NCBI GenBank assembly: GCA_002390285.1
Contig: DGPB01000011.1
Span: 1 to 64,000, forward strand
Direction: 5' to 3'
DNA: 64,000 nt
From: Cellvibrionales bacterium UBA4451
GTDB taxonomy: Bacteria > Pseudomonadota > Gammaproteobacteria > Pseudomonadales > Porticoccaceae
Of the stretch, positions 9,861 to 18,230 are shown in pieces. Each line of letters starts with the position of its first letter. The stretch's first letter is position 1. The notes under the pieces were generated by a model, which saw only the letters and a list, made by a program, of their open reading frames with translations, made no database searches and was not told the origin of the DNA. The position numbers and the translations under genes were made by a program.

Positions 9861-9889
9861 ATTCTAGGCTAAGCACTGCAATCTGTCTA
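9861..9889 (-). promoter_or_regulatory. Sigma-70 promoter of the carA leader
   Basis: Minus-strand TAGACA (9889-9884), a 17-bp spacer and TAGAAT (9866-9861) match the -35/-10 consensus at 5/6 positions each. The predicted start is near 9854, giving a leader of about 195 nt before carA. Confidence 0.6.
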
Positions 9890-10261
9890 GCCAATCTAGC
9901 CGGAAAAACCCAATTAACCTAAGGCAAATTCACTGCAGATTCTGTGAGTAAATCGCTCTACAACTTCCCCCAAATGACAACAATAAAAACCATGCGAAGA
10001 ATTTATCTGGACCCCTATTTATGCTTGTATCTACTGATGATACCCATCAGTCACCGACGGGGCTCAGGGAGGCTCGATTGAAGCTCGAGAGGAATTAAAC
10101 CTTCGTGCCTTTCACCCATTCAAGTTGGCGCCCAAAAACCGCCGCTAGAGGCTATCTACCAACACGCCCTAGGTGATGCCAGTGTTTAAAACAACATCAA
10201 CCCGCTTAAAGATACACTAGCGGTTCGAATAACCTTATACTTTTAACCTGTTTAAAAACAA
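9890..10261. other. Gene-free stretch between dapB and carA
   Basis: About 370 bp hold no frame resembling a known protein. Only a short 6-bp inverted repeat (10034-10050) is seen. It carries upstream DNA of the carA promoter, so carA is transcribed separately from dapB despite their shared orientation. Confidence 0.5.
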
Positions 10262-10291
10262 AAAAAGGCCGCCCTAACGGGCGGCCTTTTT
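10262..10291 (-). terminator. Intrinsic terminator after dapB
   Basis: Perfect 13-bp inverted repeat AAAAAGGCCGCCC / GGGCGGCCTTTTT with a TAAC loop, 15 nt past the dapB stop. It works on the minus strand, closes the heat-shock/dapB unit and separates it from carA. Confidence 0.92.
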
Positions 10292-10306
10292 AGTCAACCT
10301 TATAGC

Positions 10307-11110
10307 TTATTTCAACCCGAGCACATCTTGCATATCAAACAAGCCTTTCTCCCTACTCGACAACCAATCGGCAGCTCGCACTGCACCCCGAGCAAAAGAC
10401 ATACGACTTGAGGCTTTGTGGGTTATTTCAACCCGCTCACCCTCAGCGGCAAAAGTGACGGTGTGATCTCCCACTATATCGCCAGCCCGCACTGTGGCAA
10501 AACCTATTGTTTGGCGATCTCTAGCGCCAGTCTGCCCTTCTCTGCCATAGACTGCCACCTCATTCAAATTGCGACCCAGCGCATCGGCCACCACTTCACC
10601 CATACTTAGCGCGGTACCAGAAGGCGCATCCACCTTGTGACGGTGATGAGCTTCATAAACTTCTATGTCTACATCATCACCTAGCACTCGAGCCGCCATA
10701 TCAAGCAACTTGAAACAAAGGTTTACACCGGTACTGAAGTTTGAAGCCATGCATAATGCTGTACTGTCTATCACTGACAACAGTTGTGCTTTCTGCTCAT
10801 CACTAAATCCCGTCGTGCCCACCACCATTTTCTTTCCACTGGCAGCACAGACTGCAGCATTAACAACTGATGCTGCGGGAGCAGTGAAATCAATCAGCAC
10901 ATCGAAGTCATCAACGACCTGTTTTATATCACTAACAACAGCAACACCCAAGCGACCAATGCCGGCCAACTCACCGGCATCGACGCCAATCAGCGTGCTT
11001 TCTGGGCGCTCAATTGCTGCTGTCAACGTAGTCTCAGGATTAAGACTGACCGCCTCAATAAGGGTTTTCCCCATGCGACCAGCCGCGCCCGTAACTGCAA
11101 TTCGAGTCAT
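10307..11110 (-). CDS. dapB: 4-hydroxy-tetrahydrodipicolinate reductase
   Basis: Reduces the DapA product to tetrahydrodipicolinate with NAD(P)H, towards diaminopimelate and lysine. The 267 residues show the dinucleotide loop AVTGAAGRMGKTL at 4-16, VGTTGFS, the catalytic EAHHRHKVDAPSGTA segment and HKASSRMSFARGAV near the C-terminus. I took the ATG at 11110, which fits family N-termini; an ATG four codons upstream (11122) is equally open. It sits 45 bp after dnaJ and ends before a strong terminator. Confidence 0.96.
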   Translation of the reverse strand: MTRIAVTGAAGRMGKTLIEAVSLNPETTLTAAIERPESTLIGVDAGELAGIGRLGVAVVSDIKQVVDDFDVLIDFTAPAASVVNAAVCAASGKKMVVGTTGFSDEQKAQLLSVIDSTALCMASNFSTGVNLCFKLLDMAARVLGDDVDIEVYEAHHRHKVDAPSGTALSMGEVVADALGRNLNEVAVYGREGQTGARDRQTIGFATVRAGDIVGDHTVTFAAEGERVEITHKASSRMSFARGAVRAADWLSSREKGLFDMQDVLGLK

Positions 11111-11155
11111 AGTTATTCTCATTTTGCGCTCAGCAGGAGTGCTGTAGCTGAAGCG

Positions 11156-12298
11156 CTATATCGTAAACCCATCAAAGAATTTTTTCACACCCTCAAACCA
11201 AGATGCTTTTTTTGGTGAGTGCTTGCCGCCTTCGAGGCTTTCTTGCAACTTACGCAATAATGCTTTTTGGTCACCATCGAGATTGACCGGTGTTTCCAGT
11301 ACGACTCGACACATCAGGTCTCCCGGGCCACCGCCTCTAACACTGGTGACGCCCTTGCCCTTCAAACGGAACAGCCGACCAGTCTGAGTCTCTGGCGGCA
11401 CTTTCAGTTTTACACGGCCATTCAGCGTAGGCACCTCCAACTCACCCCCTAGAGCGGCGTCCACGATACTGATCGGGACTTCACAATAGAGGTTGCGACC
11501 ATCTCTTTGGAACAGAGCATGCTCTCGAACATCCATCTGCACATAAAGATCGCCAGACGGCCCGCCATCAGGGCTCGCTTCGCCTTCACCAGCCAAACGA
11601 ATGCGATCACCGGTATCTACACCAGGCGGCACTTTTACTGAAAGGGTTTTTGTTTCCTTAACTCGCCCTTGACCATAACAGGTACCACAGGGATCACTGA
11701 TCACCTGGCCACGTCCATGGCATTTGGGACAGGTCTGCTGAACCGAGATAAAGCCCTGAGACATACGTACTTGGCCATGGCCGCCACAGGTAGCACAGGT
11801 ATCGGGGGTAGCCCCTTTTTTTGAACCAGAACCACTGCAGTCATCGCAGGCACACAACGTAGGCACCTTGATCTGAACGGTTTTACCTCTTACGGCATCC
11901 TCTAGACCTAGGTCTAAGTTATATCGCAGATCAGATCCACGTGTGGGCCCAGCTCGTCCACGGCCACCACCTCGGCCACCTCCACCAAAAATATCGCCAA
12001 ATACGTCGCCAAAAATATCGCTGAAATTGCCATAGTCGCCGCCAGGAGCACCACCGCCAAACCCACCATTAGAGCCAACGCCAGCATGACCATACTGGTC
12101 ATAGGCCGCTTTCTTCTCCTTATTGGAGAGAACCTCGTAAGCCTCGGTTGCCTCTTTGAAAATATCTTCAGCTTTCTTGTTATCAGGATTGCGATCCGGA
12201 TGGTTTTTCATCGCAATCCGGCGATAAGCCTTTTTGACTTCGGCTTCGGAAGCGCTTTTGGCCACACCGAGAATTTCGTAGTAATCGCGTTTGGACAT
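11156..12298 (-). CDS. dnaJ: Chaperone protein DnaJ
   Basis: Type I Hsp40 that delivers substrates to DnaK and triggers its ATPase. The 380 residues contain the J domain with HPD at 33-35, a Gly/Phe-rich stretch (about 73-115), four CxxCxGxG zinc motifs (CDDCSGSG, CATCGGHG, CPKCHGRG, CGTCYGQG) and the two C-terminal beta domains. It lies downstream of dnaK, from which 138 bp and a stable hairpin separate it. It is presumably part of the sigma-32 regulon through the grpE promoter. Confidence 0.98.
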   Translation of the reverse strand: MSKRDYYEILGVAKSASEAEVKKAYRRIAMKNHPDRNPDNKKAEDIFKEATEAYEVLSNKEKKAAYDQYGHAGVGSNGGFGGGAPGGDYGNFSDIFGDVFGDIFGGGGRGGGRGRAGPTRGSDLRYNLDLGLEDAVRGKTVQIKVPTLCACDDCSGSGSKKGATPDTCATCGGHGQVRMSQGFISVQQTCPKCHGRGQVISDPCGTCYGQGRVKETKTLSVKVPPGVDTGDRIRLAGEGEASPDGGPSGDLYVQMDVREHALFQRDGRNLYCEVPISIVDAALGGELEVPTLNGRVKLKVPPETQTGRLFRLKGKGVTSVRGGGPGDLMCRVVLETPVNLDGDQKALLRKLQESLEGGKHSPKKASWFEGVKKFFDGFTI

Positions 12299-12371
12299 TC
12301 GCTATCAGCTTCTTTTATCTAGTTATAAAACGTAATACGCAGGCAGTTTGATATATTTCAAACGCAGCAAA

Positions 12372-12390
12372 GCGCGAGCAAAGCCCGCGC
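12372..12390 (-). other. Intergenic hairpin between dnaK and dnaJ
   Basis: Minus-strand GCGCGGGC TTT GCTCGCGC forms an 8-bp stem (one G-U) with a 3-nt loop and no U-run of note. It could stabilise or cut the dnaK-dnaJ transcript and so lower DnaJ relative to DnaK. Confidence 0.5.
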
Positions 12391-12436
12391 CTGCAACCGA
12401 CAGCTAGCGTTCGGCAACAACAAACAAACCAAAGGC

Positions 12437-14356
12437 TTATTTGTCGTCTTCTTTTACTTCCTCAAACTCTGCATCAACAGCATCATCTGGGCCACCAGCA
12501 GCTTCCCCCTCAGGGTTTTCAGCCTGAGCCTCAGCCGCCTGCTCTGCATAAAGCTTTTGAGCCAAGGCTGCAGAAGCTTCTGAAAGCTTGCTCGCCGCTG
12601 TATCCATAGCATCCTTGTCATCACCCTTAACCGCTTCCTCCACTTCTTTTACTGCTGACTCAATGGCTTCTCTTTCTTCATCAGAGGCTTTGTCTCCGGC
12701 TTCTTCCAAGGTTTTCTTGGCAGCGTGTGCTAGACCATCTGCAGCATTACGCGCCTGCACCAGCTCTCCAAATTTTTGGTCTTCGGCGGCATTGGCTTCA
12801 GCATCTTTCACCATTTTTTCAACTTCTTCATCGGACAATCCGGAAGAGGCTTTGATAACAATAGACTGCTCTTTGCCAGTGGCCTTATCTTTAGCATTCA
12901 CATGTAGAATACCGTTGGCATCAATGTCAAACGTCACTTCAATTTGCGGCATACCACGAGGTGCTGGTGGGATATCAGCCAGGTCAAAACGGCCCAGCGA
13001 TTTGTTCCCGGTGGCTTGCTTGCGCTCACCCTGCACTACATGAATAGTCACCGCAGTCTGATTATCTTCTGCAGTAGAAAAAATTTGCGATTTCTTACTA
13101 GGAATCGTGGTGTTCTTTTCAATCAAGGGAGTGGCTACACCGCCCATGGTTTCAATACCCAGCGTCAGTGGTGACACATCGAGCAGCAACACATCTTTCA
13201 CGTCGCCAGACAATACCGCACCCTGAATGGCCGCACCCATGGCAACCGCTTCGTCGGGGTTAACATCCTTACGTGCTTCTTTACCAAAGAACTCACTGAC
13301 CTTTTTCTGCACCATCGGCATACGAGTCTGACCACCGACCAAAATCACTTCATCGATATCCGATGCTGACTTACCAGCATCTTTCAATGCCATTTTCAAT
13401 GGTGCAATGCAGCGCTCAACCAACTTCTCGACCAACGACTCTAATTTGGCGCGGGTCAACTTCACCACCAAGTGCTTAGGACCAGTAGCATCTGCAGTGA
13501 TGTAAGGTAGGTTAACTTCTGTTTGCTGACTGGATGACAACTCGATCTTGGCTTTTTCAGCCGCCTCTTTTAGACGTTGAAGTGCCATAGGATCACTGTG
13601 CAGGTCGATACCATTTTCCTTCTTGAACTCTTCAGCCAAGTATTCAATCAATCGCAGGTCGAAATCCTCACCACCAAGGAAGGTATCACCATTGGTGGAA
13701 AGTACTTCAAACTGGTGCTCTCCATCTACATCAGCAATTTCAATAATGGAAATATCAAAGGTACCACCACCCAAGTCGTAAACGGCAATCACGCTATCGC
13801 CAGGCGTTTTGTCCATCCCGTAGGCAAGCGCTGCTGCAGTCGGCTCGTTAATAATACGCTTGACGTCAAGACCAGCAATTTTACCCGCATCCTTAGTGGC
13901 CTGACGCTGGGAGTCATTAAAGTAGGCCGGTACAGTAATCACCGCCTCTGTCACACTTTCACCAAGATAGTCCTCGGCGGTTTTCTTCATTTTTTTCAGT
14001 ACTTCAGCAGAAATCTGTGGGGCTGCTTTCTTGTCGCCATTCACTTCTACCCAAGCATCACCATTGTCGGCTTTAACAATTTTGTACGGCACCATTTTGA
14101 TGTCTTTCTGTACAACATCGTCTTCAAAACGACGACCAATAAGGCGCTTTACGGCATACAGTGTGTTGGAAGGATTGGTTACCGCCTGGCGCTTGGCGGA
14201 TTGACCCACCAGAATTTCGCCGTCATCGGTATACGCTACGATAGATGGCGTAGTGCGGCCACCTTCGGCATTTTCAATCACTTTTGGCTTTCCGCCTTCG
14301 AGCACGGACACACAAGAGTTAGTGGTGCCCAAGTCAATTCCGATAATTTTACCCAT
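12437..14356 (-). CDS. dnaK: Chaperone protein DnaK (Hsp70)
   Basis: ATP-driven chaperone for nascent and stress-denatured proteins and for sigma-32 control. The 639-residue length is typical. The N-terminal GIDLGTTNSCVSVLEG, VYDLGGGTFDISI and the phosphate loops of the ATPase (1 to about 385), the linker DVLLLDVSPLTLG, the substrate domain and the C-terminal tail ending DAEFEEVKEDDK are all seen. GGAGAG lies before the ATG. The 105-bp gap to grpE contains A/T-rich tandem repeats but no good sigma-32 site, so the grpE promoter probably drives it. Confidence 0.99.
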   Translation of the reverse strand: MGKIIGIDLGTTNSCVSVLEGGKPKVIENAEGGRTTPSIVAYTDDGEILVGQSAKRQAVTNPSNTLYAVKRLIGRRFEDDVVQKDIKMVPYKIVKADNGDAWVEVNGDKKAAPQISAEVLKKMKKTAEDYLGESVTEAVITVPAYFNDSQRQATKDAGKIAGLDVKRIINEPTAAALAYGMDKTPGDSVIAVYDLGGGTFDISIIEIADVDGEHQFEVLSTNGDTFLGGEDFDLRLIEYLAEEFKKENGIDLHSDPMALQRLKEAAEKAKIELSSSQQTEVNLPYITADATGPKHLVVKLTRAKLESLVEKLVERCIAPLKMALKDAGKSASDIDEVILVGGQTRMPMVQKKVSEFFGKEARKDVNPDEAVAMGAAIQGAVLSGDVKDVLLLDVSPLTLGIETMGGVATPLIEKNTTIPSKKSQIFSTAEDNQTAVTIHVVQGERKQATGNKSLGRFDLADIPPAPRGMPQIEVTFDIDANGILHVNAKDKATGKEQSIVIKASSGLSDEEVEKMVKDAEANAAEDQKFGELVQARNAADGLAHAAKKTLEEAGDKASDEEREAIESAVKEVEEAVKGDDKDAMDTAASKLSEASAALAQKLYAEQAAEAQAENPEGEAAGGPDDAVDAEFEEVKEDDK

Positions 14357-14383
14357 TGTTTTCTCTCCGGGATTTGTTTCAAG

Positions 14384-14422
14384 TTTAAAAACTTTTTATT
14401 TAAAAACTTTTTATTTAAAAAA
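14384..14422. repeat. Tandem A/T repeat upstream of dnaK
   Basis: A 15-bp unit TTTAAAAACTTTTTA occurs twice head-to-tail (14384-14413), followed by a partial third copy. Each unit is itself nearly palindromic. It lies 28 bp before the dnaK start in the grpE-dnaK gap; its role is unknown. Confidence 0.85.
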
Positions 14423-14461
14423 CGGCTTCTGATTGTTTATATTGGCCCGTGTTAGCGGATT

Positions 14462-15046
14462 TCAACCCTCGCCAGTGTTATTTGGTGGGGCCTTAGCCAC
14501 GACTACCATGGCTGGACGAACCAGCCGCCCATTCAACGTATAACCTTTTTGGAACACATCGACCACGGTGTTGGGCGCCTCTCCTGGCATTTCCAGCATA
14601 CTCATCGCCTGATGGAATTCGGGATTAAACACCTGCCCCTTAGGGTCAACGGCCTCTACCTTGAAGCGTGCCAATACGTCCTGAAAACTTTTAAGCGTCA
14701 GCTCAACGCCTTCACTGAGCACCTTGATGTCGTCACTACTGTCATCAATAGTCTGTAATGCGCGCTCCAAGTTATCGACCACAGGAAGAAGCTCACCAAC
14801 AAACTTATCTAGTGCGTATTTGTGGGCATTCTCCACATCGCGTTCCATGCGACGGCGCAGGTTCTGCATCTCAGCCTGGGTTCTTAATTCCTGATCTTTC
14901 ACCCCCTCCAATTCGGCCTGAAGCTGTACTAAATCTTCATTAGGCTGCGGCACAGCATCTTCTATAATCGGCTGCTCAGCCCCCAACTCCTCTGACTGAG
15001 GCTCATCGACCCCTGTCTCCTGGCTATTATTCTCTTCAGTTGACAC
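14462..15046 (-). CDS. grpE: Nucleotide exchange factor GrpE
   Basis: Releases ADP from DnaK. The 194 residues include an acidic, low-complexity N-terminus rich in Glu and Gln (1 to about 50), a long helix forming the dimer coiled coil (about 45-105, with RTQAEMQNLRRRMERD) and the C-terminal beta domain with FNPEFHQAMSM and GYTLNGRLVRPAMVVV. It is the first gene of grpE-dnaK-dnaJ, with a sigma-32 type promoter 57-87 bp upstream. Confidence 0.97.
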   Translation of the reverse strand: MSTEENNSQETGVDEPQSEELGAEQPIIEDAVPQPNEDLVQLQAELEGVKDQELRTQAEMQNLRRRMERDVENAHKYALDKFVGELLPVVDNLERALQTIDDSSDDIKVLSEGVELTLKSFQDVLARFKVEAVDPKGQVFNPEFHQAMSMLEMPGEAPNTVVDVFQKGYTLNGRLVRPAMVVVAKAPPNNTGEG

Positions 15047-15102
15047 GCAACATCTCCATTTTGGACATTGTTTAATCTAGTATTGGTTTAGTTTCATCCC
15101 GC

Positions 15103-15133
15103 TATATTGGGTCTTCACATCCAGTTTCAAGGG
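15103..15133 (-). promoter_or_regulatory. Heat-shock (sigma-32) promoter of grpE
   Basis: Minus-strand CCCTTGAA (15133-15126), a 14-bp spacer, then CCCAATATA (15111-15103). This is close to the sigma-32 consensus CCCTTGAA-N13/14-CCCCATnTA and stands 57 bp before the grpE start. Confidence 0.85.
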
Positions 15134-15201
15134 CAGACGCATTGAAAAAATCTGTATAACATTGGCATCCTGAACATCACCCCATAACGGTAGGATCCTC
15201 A

Positions 15202-16884
15202 TTGCTCATAGCCCTCACTGTCAAAAATTTCACCTTGGTCGAACACCTCGAAGTGGACTTCAGCCTTGGCATGACGGCGCTGACCGGAGAAACCGGCGCG
15301 GGAAAATCATTGGTAATTGATGCGCTGGCGATGGCTCTGGGAGATCGAGCCGATACTGACCGAATACGCCGCGGTGCTGAGCGGGCCGAAGTCTCAGCAA
15401 TGTTTGATCTAAAAATCGCGCCTCGCGCAACCGAATGGCTCCAAAATAACGATTTTGATAACAACAGCGAAGAGTGCTTACTCAGGAGGCTACTTACTTC
15501 GGAAGGCCGCTCCCGTGGTTATATCAACGGCCAATCTGCCACCATGCAGCAATTGCGTGATCTGGGTGAAATGCTGATAGACATTCACAGCCAGCACGAA
15601 CACCAATCCCTGTTGCGCAGGGAAGTTCATCGCCATATTTTGGATGATTTTGCCGGATGCGCCACCATGGTTGCTGAAACTAAACAGCTATACCAACAAT
15701 GGGCATCTATTAAAGAACAGCTTCAACAGCTTGAAAACTCGTCCGATGAGCTCACCGCGCAACGCGACTTACTACGCTTCCAAGTAGAGGAGCTCAACCA
15801 ACTGGGTCTAAGTGATGGTGAATACACCACATTAGAGCAGGAGCAACAGCTACTGGCTAATGCCGACGCCATACTTCATGACAGCCATATATTGTTACAG
15901 CTCTGCTCCGAAGCCGAAACCTTTAATCTACAGAGCACTCTCAGTAAGGCACTACACGTCTTGCAGGACATGCCAAATAAACCCATACCACTAGAAGAGG
16001 CAGAAAAACTACTTGGTAGCGCTCTAATTGAAGTAGAAGAAGCTGGCCGAGAAATCCAACACCACCTCGACAGTTTTGAGCTTGACCCAGAACGACTACA
16101 ACAAGTAGAGGAACGACTCAGCGCTATTTACCAGCTGGCACGTAAACATCGCGTGGGCCCTGAAGCGCTTGAGCAAAAGCACGCCGAACTAAATCAGGTG
16201 CTCAACGCCATCAATGGCGGCGAAGACGAGATTAACGCATTACAACATCAGCTTGAGTTGCTGGCAGCCAACTACAGCACGCTTGCAAATGCGTTAACCG
16301 CAAAACGAACATCGGCAGCCAAACAATTGGCTTCGGCAATCGAGGAACAATTCTCATCGCTATCGATGATCGGCGCCAAGTTCTCAGTTGAGCTGTCACC
16401 ACTACCCGACCACAGCTTTGGAGCACATGGCAAGGAAACCGTCGAATTCCTGATTTCCACCAACCCTGGGGAGCCTGTAAAACCCCTCGCCAAGATTGCT
16501 TCAGGGGGAGAGTTATCAAGAATCAGCCTCGCCATCCAGGTAATTGCTGCTCAAAACTCATCTATTCCCACGATGATATTCGATGAGGTGGATGTTGGTA
16601 TTGGCGGCGCTACTGCCGAGGTCGTCGGCAAACTGTTGAGAAAACTAGGTGATCGAGGCCAAGTTATCTGTGTCACTCACCAACCCCAAGTAGCGGCAAG
16701 CGCTCATCACCACTTACTCGTCTCCAAGATGACCAAGCAGCATACGACACAGAGTCATATCAAACCCCTCTCAGAAACGGGTCGAACGAATGAGATTGCT
16801 CGCATGCTTGGCGGGTCAACTGTCACCGACACAACGCTTAGCCATGCCAAAGAGCTGCTGGGTCTAGCCCGCCAACCTCTGTAA
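15202..16884 (+). CDS. recN: DNA repair protein RecN
   Basis: SMC-like ATPase that tethers DNA at double-strand breaks. The 560 residues show Walker A GETGAGKS at 29-36, a long central coiled-coil region (about 155-370, with LEQEQQLL-type heptads) and C-terminal SGGELSRISLAIQ plus Walker B MIFDEVDVGIGG. The start is TTG at 15202 with AGGA 6 nt upstream; the resulting MLIALTVKNF aligns with E. coli MLAQLTISNF. It is divergent from grpE. A partial LexA-like half site CTGTATAAC lies at 15152, but the second half is not recognisable. Confidence 0.96.
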   Translation: MLIALTVKNFTLVEHLEVDFSLGMTALTGETGAGKSLVIDALAMALGDRADTDRIRRGAERAEVSAMFDLKIAPRATEWLQNNDFDNNSEECLLRRLLTSEGRSRGYINGQSATMQQLRDLGEMLIDIHSQHEHQSLLRREVHRHILDDFAGCATMVAETKQLYQQWASIKEQLQQLENSSDELTAQRDLLRFQVEELNQLGLSDGEYTTLEQEQQLLANADAILHDSHILLQLCSEAETFNLQSTLSKALHVLQDMPNKPIPLEEAEKLLGSALIEVEEAGREIQHHLDSFELDPERLQQVEERLSAIYQLARKHRVGPEALEQKHAELNQVLNAINGGEDEINALQHQLELLAANYSTLANALTAKRTSAAKQLASAIEEQFSSLSMIGAKFSVELSPLPDHSFGAHGKETVEFLISTNPGEPVKPLAKIASGGELSRISLAIQVIAAQNSSIPTMIFDEVDVGIGGATAEVVGKLLRKLGDRGQVICVTHQPQVAASAHHHLLVSKMTKQHTTQSHIKPLSETGRTNEIARMLGGSTVTDTTLSHAKELLGLARQPL

Positions 16885-17019
16885 GCAGACAACACCAAAC
16901 GTTGATTTAGATCAATTCTTCCTGTCACCAGAACCTTTACATTTATTCACTCAAAAACTCTATCGGTAACATCAGATGTACCGAAGAGAACTGAGAAAAT
17001 AATGAGAGAGGTGCTCAAC

Positions 17020-17124
17020 ATGGAATTAGAAGATACTGCCACCATGGCAAAAGTCGGCCTACTTGTCCTCGTGGGCTTTGGCGTTATGTGCGTCCTAATC
17101 GTAGCTGCCAATCTGGTTGGGTAA
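17020..17124 (+). CDS. Small single-pass membrane protein, unknown
   Basis: A 34-residue frame (MELEDTATMAKVGLL...) behind GAGAGG 8 nt upstream, with an in-frame ATG six codons earlier (17002). Residues about 10-31 form one hydrophobic helix rich in Val, Leu and Gly. No family is recognised. It lies 135 bp after recN on the same strand. The good ribosome site and clean membrane helix favour a real small protein, but composition alone cannot prove it. Confidence 0.5.
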   Translation: MELEDTATMAKVGLLVLVGFGVMCVLIVAANLVG

Positions 17125-17241
17125 TATTTTCTGCGCATAGGATAACGATAAACCATTCACTAGATGACCCCACGTTAGCTACTATCAGCTACCCTCTGCC
17201 AGACCAACTACAATATCACCCTGCTTCAACATGAGACGGGG

Positions 17242-18054
17242 TTAGTTGGTGGTGCGGTACAAATAATTTTTTCGTCCCGCATCGCAAACAACCAAGCTAT
17301 CATCTAGCTTGCCACAACGCTCCTCCGCCAGCATCACACTATCAGGCAGCGCCTCACTCACGGCAATACTCTGTTTATCCAGCTTAAGAAAACGGAACAT
17401 GGTTTCAAATCGCTGACTGAAATCTATCCCTTTTGCCGTCACGTCGTGAAAAAGAAACACGAATTTGGCATAAGAAAGCGTTGATCCGCCCAAACCAATT
17501 TCTAGCATCTTCCCAATGTATTGGCGATAAGCCCGCGTGAGATAAAGGCCAAGTGCCAACTTGTCACTACCCGACCCCGTAAATACCGGTATATCCATTT
17601 TGTTGGCGCCATCTAATGCACCGGTTCTCAGCTTACTATTAGCTTGATTTCCCACTAGGTTATAACTATGACCATCGCACCGAATACTTTGCGTATAAAA
17701 CGCACAACGCCTCAAATCTCCAACGCCGTCTATACCACTTTTTTCCTCGGCATTTGCATAACGCATTTCCGGCTGCACTATTTTAGAAATATTATCCTTC
17801 TTCGGCATAACAACCTCAACGCCAATCTTGGCTGCCGGACGCTTTAACAACAGCGCTTGGGTCATTTCATTATTTCGACGAAAATCAAGGAGCGAAGGAA
17901 GACTAGCGCCCTTCCCCATAGCCTTTACCTCACAATAGAGCTGCTCATAATAGTTTTCAGCTAGAAGCAAACAAAATTTTTCTGCATAGACGGAGCCTGA
18001 CAGCACCAGTAAAACCAGCCAAACCCCCCTCCTTATAAAACCACTTAACCCCAT
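17242..18054 (-). CDS. Secreted hypothetical protein
   Basis: 270 residues with a clear Sec signal peptide (basic MGLSGFIRRG, hydrophobic core 11-20, cleavage probably after SVYA). The mature part has six or more cysteines (EKFCLLL, LYCEVKAMG, RRCAFYT, IRCDGHS, ERCGKL, VVCDAG), suggesting disulfide bonds and a periplasmic or surface location. I do not recognise a family. It stands alone between recN and a divergently transcribed diguanylate cyclase, with which it may share a 176-bp promoter region. Confidence 0.7.
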   Translation of the reverse strand: MGLSGFIRRGVWLVLLVLSGSVYAEKFCLLLAENYYEQLYCEVKAMGKGASLPSLLDFRRNNEMTQALLLKRPAAKIGVEVVMPKKDNISKIVQPEMRYANAEEKSGIDGVGDLRRCAFYTQSIRCDGHSYNLVGNQANSKLRTGALDGANKMDIPVFTGSGSDKLALGLYLTRAYRQYIGKMLEIGLGGSTLSYAKFVFLFHDVTAKGIDFSQRFETMFRFLKLDKQSIAVSEALPDSVMLAEERCGKLDDSLVVCDAGRKNYLYRTTN

Positions 18055-18230
18055 AAAATCGACCTATTTCTTGTTACCTGATTAGCGCGTTTTTCACTCA
18101 ATCTGCTCCTATCCACAACTCACCCCATTCACCCTCACCCCGCCTCCGCATGTCAGTTGTTTACGATGGCGCCACAAAATCATAGACTGTCAGCCACTAT
18201 CAGGGGCAAGGCGATTAAAATCAGCACGTT

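Noticed and set aside
13577..14455. 292-codon frame opposite dnaK
   Set aside because: Antisense of a conserved gene; its sequence mirrors dnaK codon use and shows no family of its own.
15152..15167. LexA box before recN
   Set aside because: Only the first half (CTGTATAA) fits; the second half is not recognisable, so an SOS site is not claimed.
16947..17156. 69-codon minus-strand frame after recN
   Set aside because: Opposite strand of the small membrane protein with the better ribosome site; rich in Thr/Arg with no domain.
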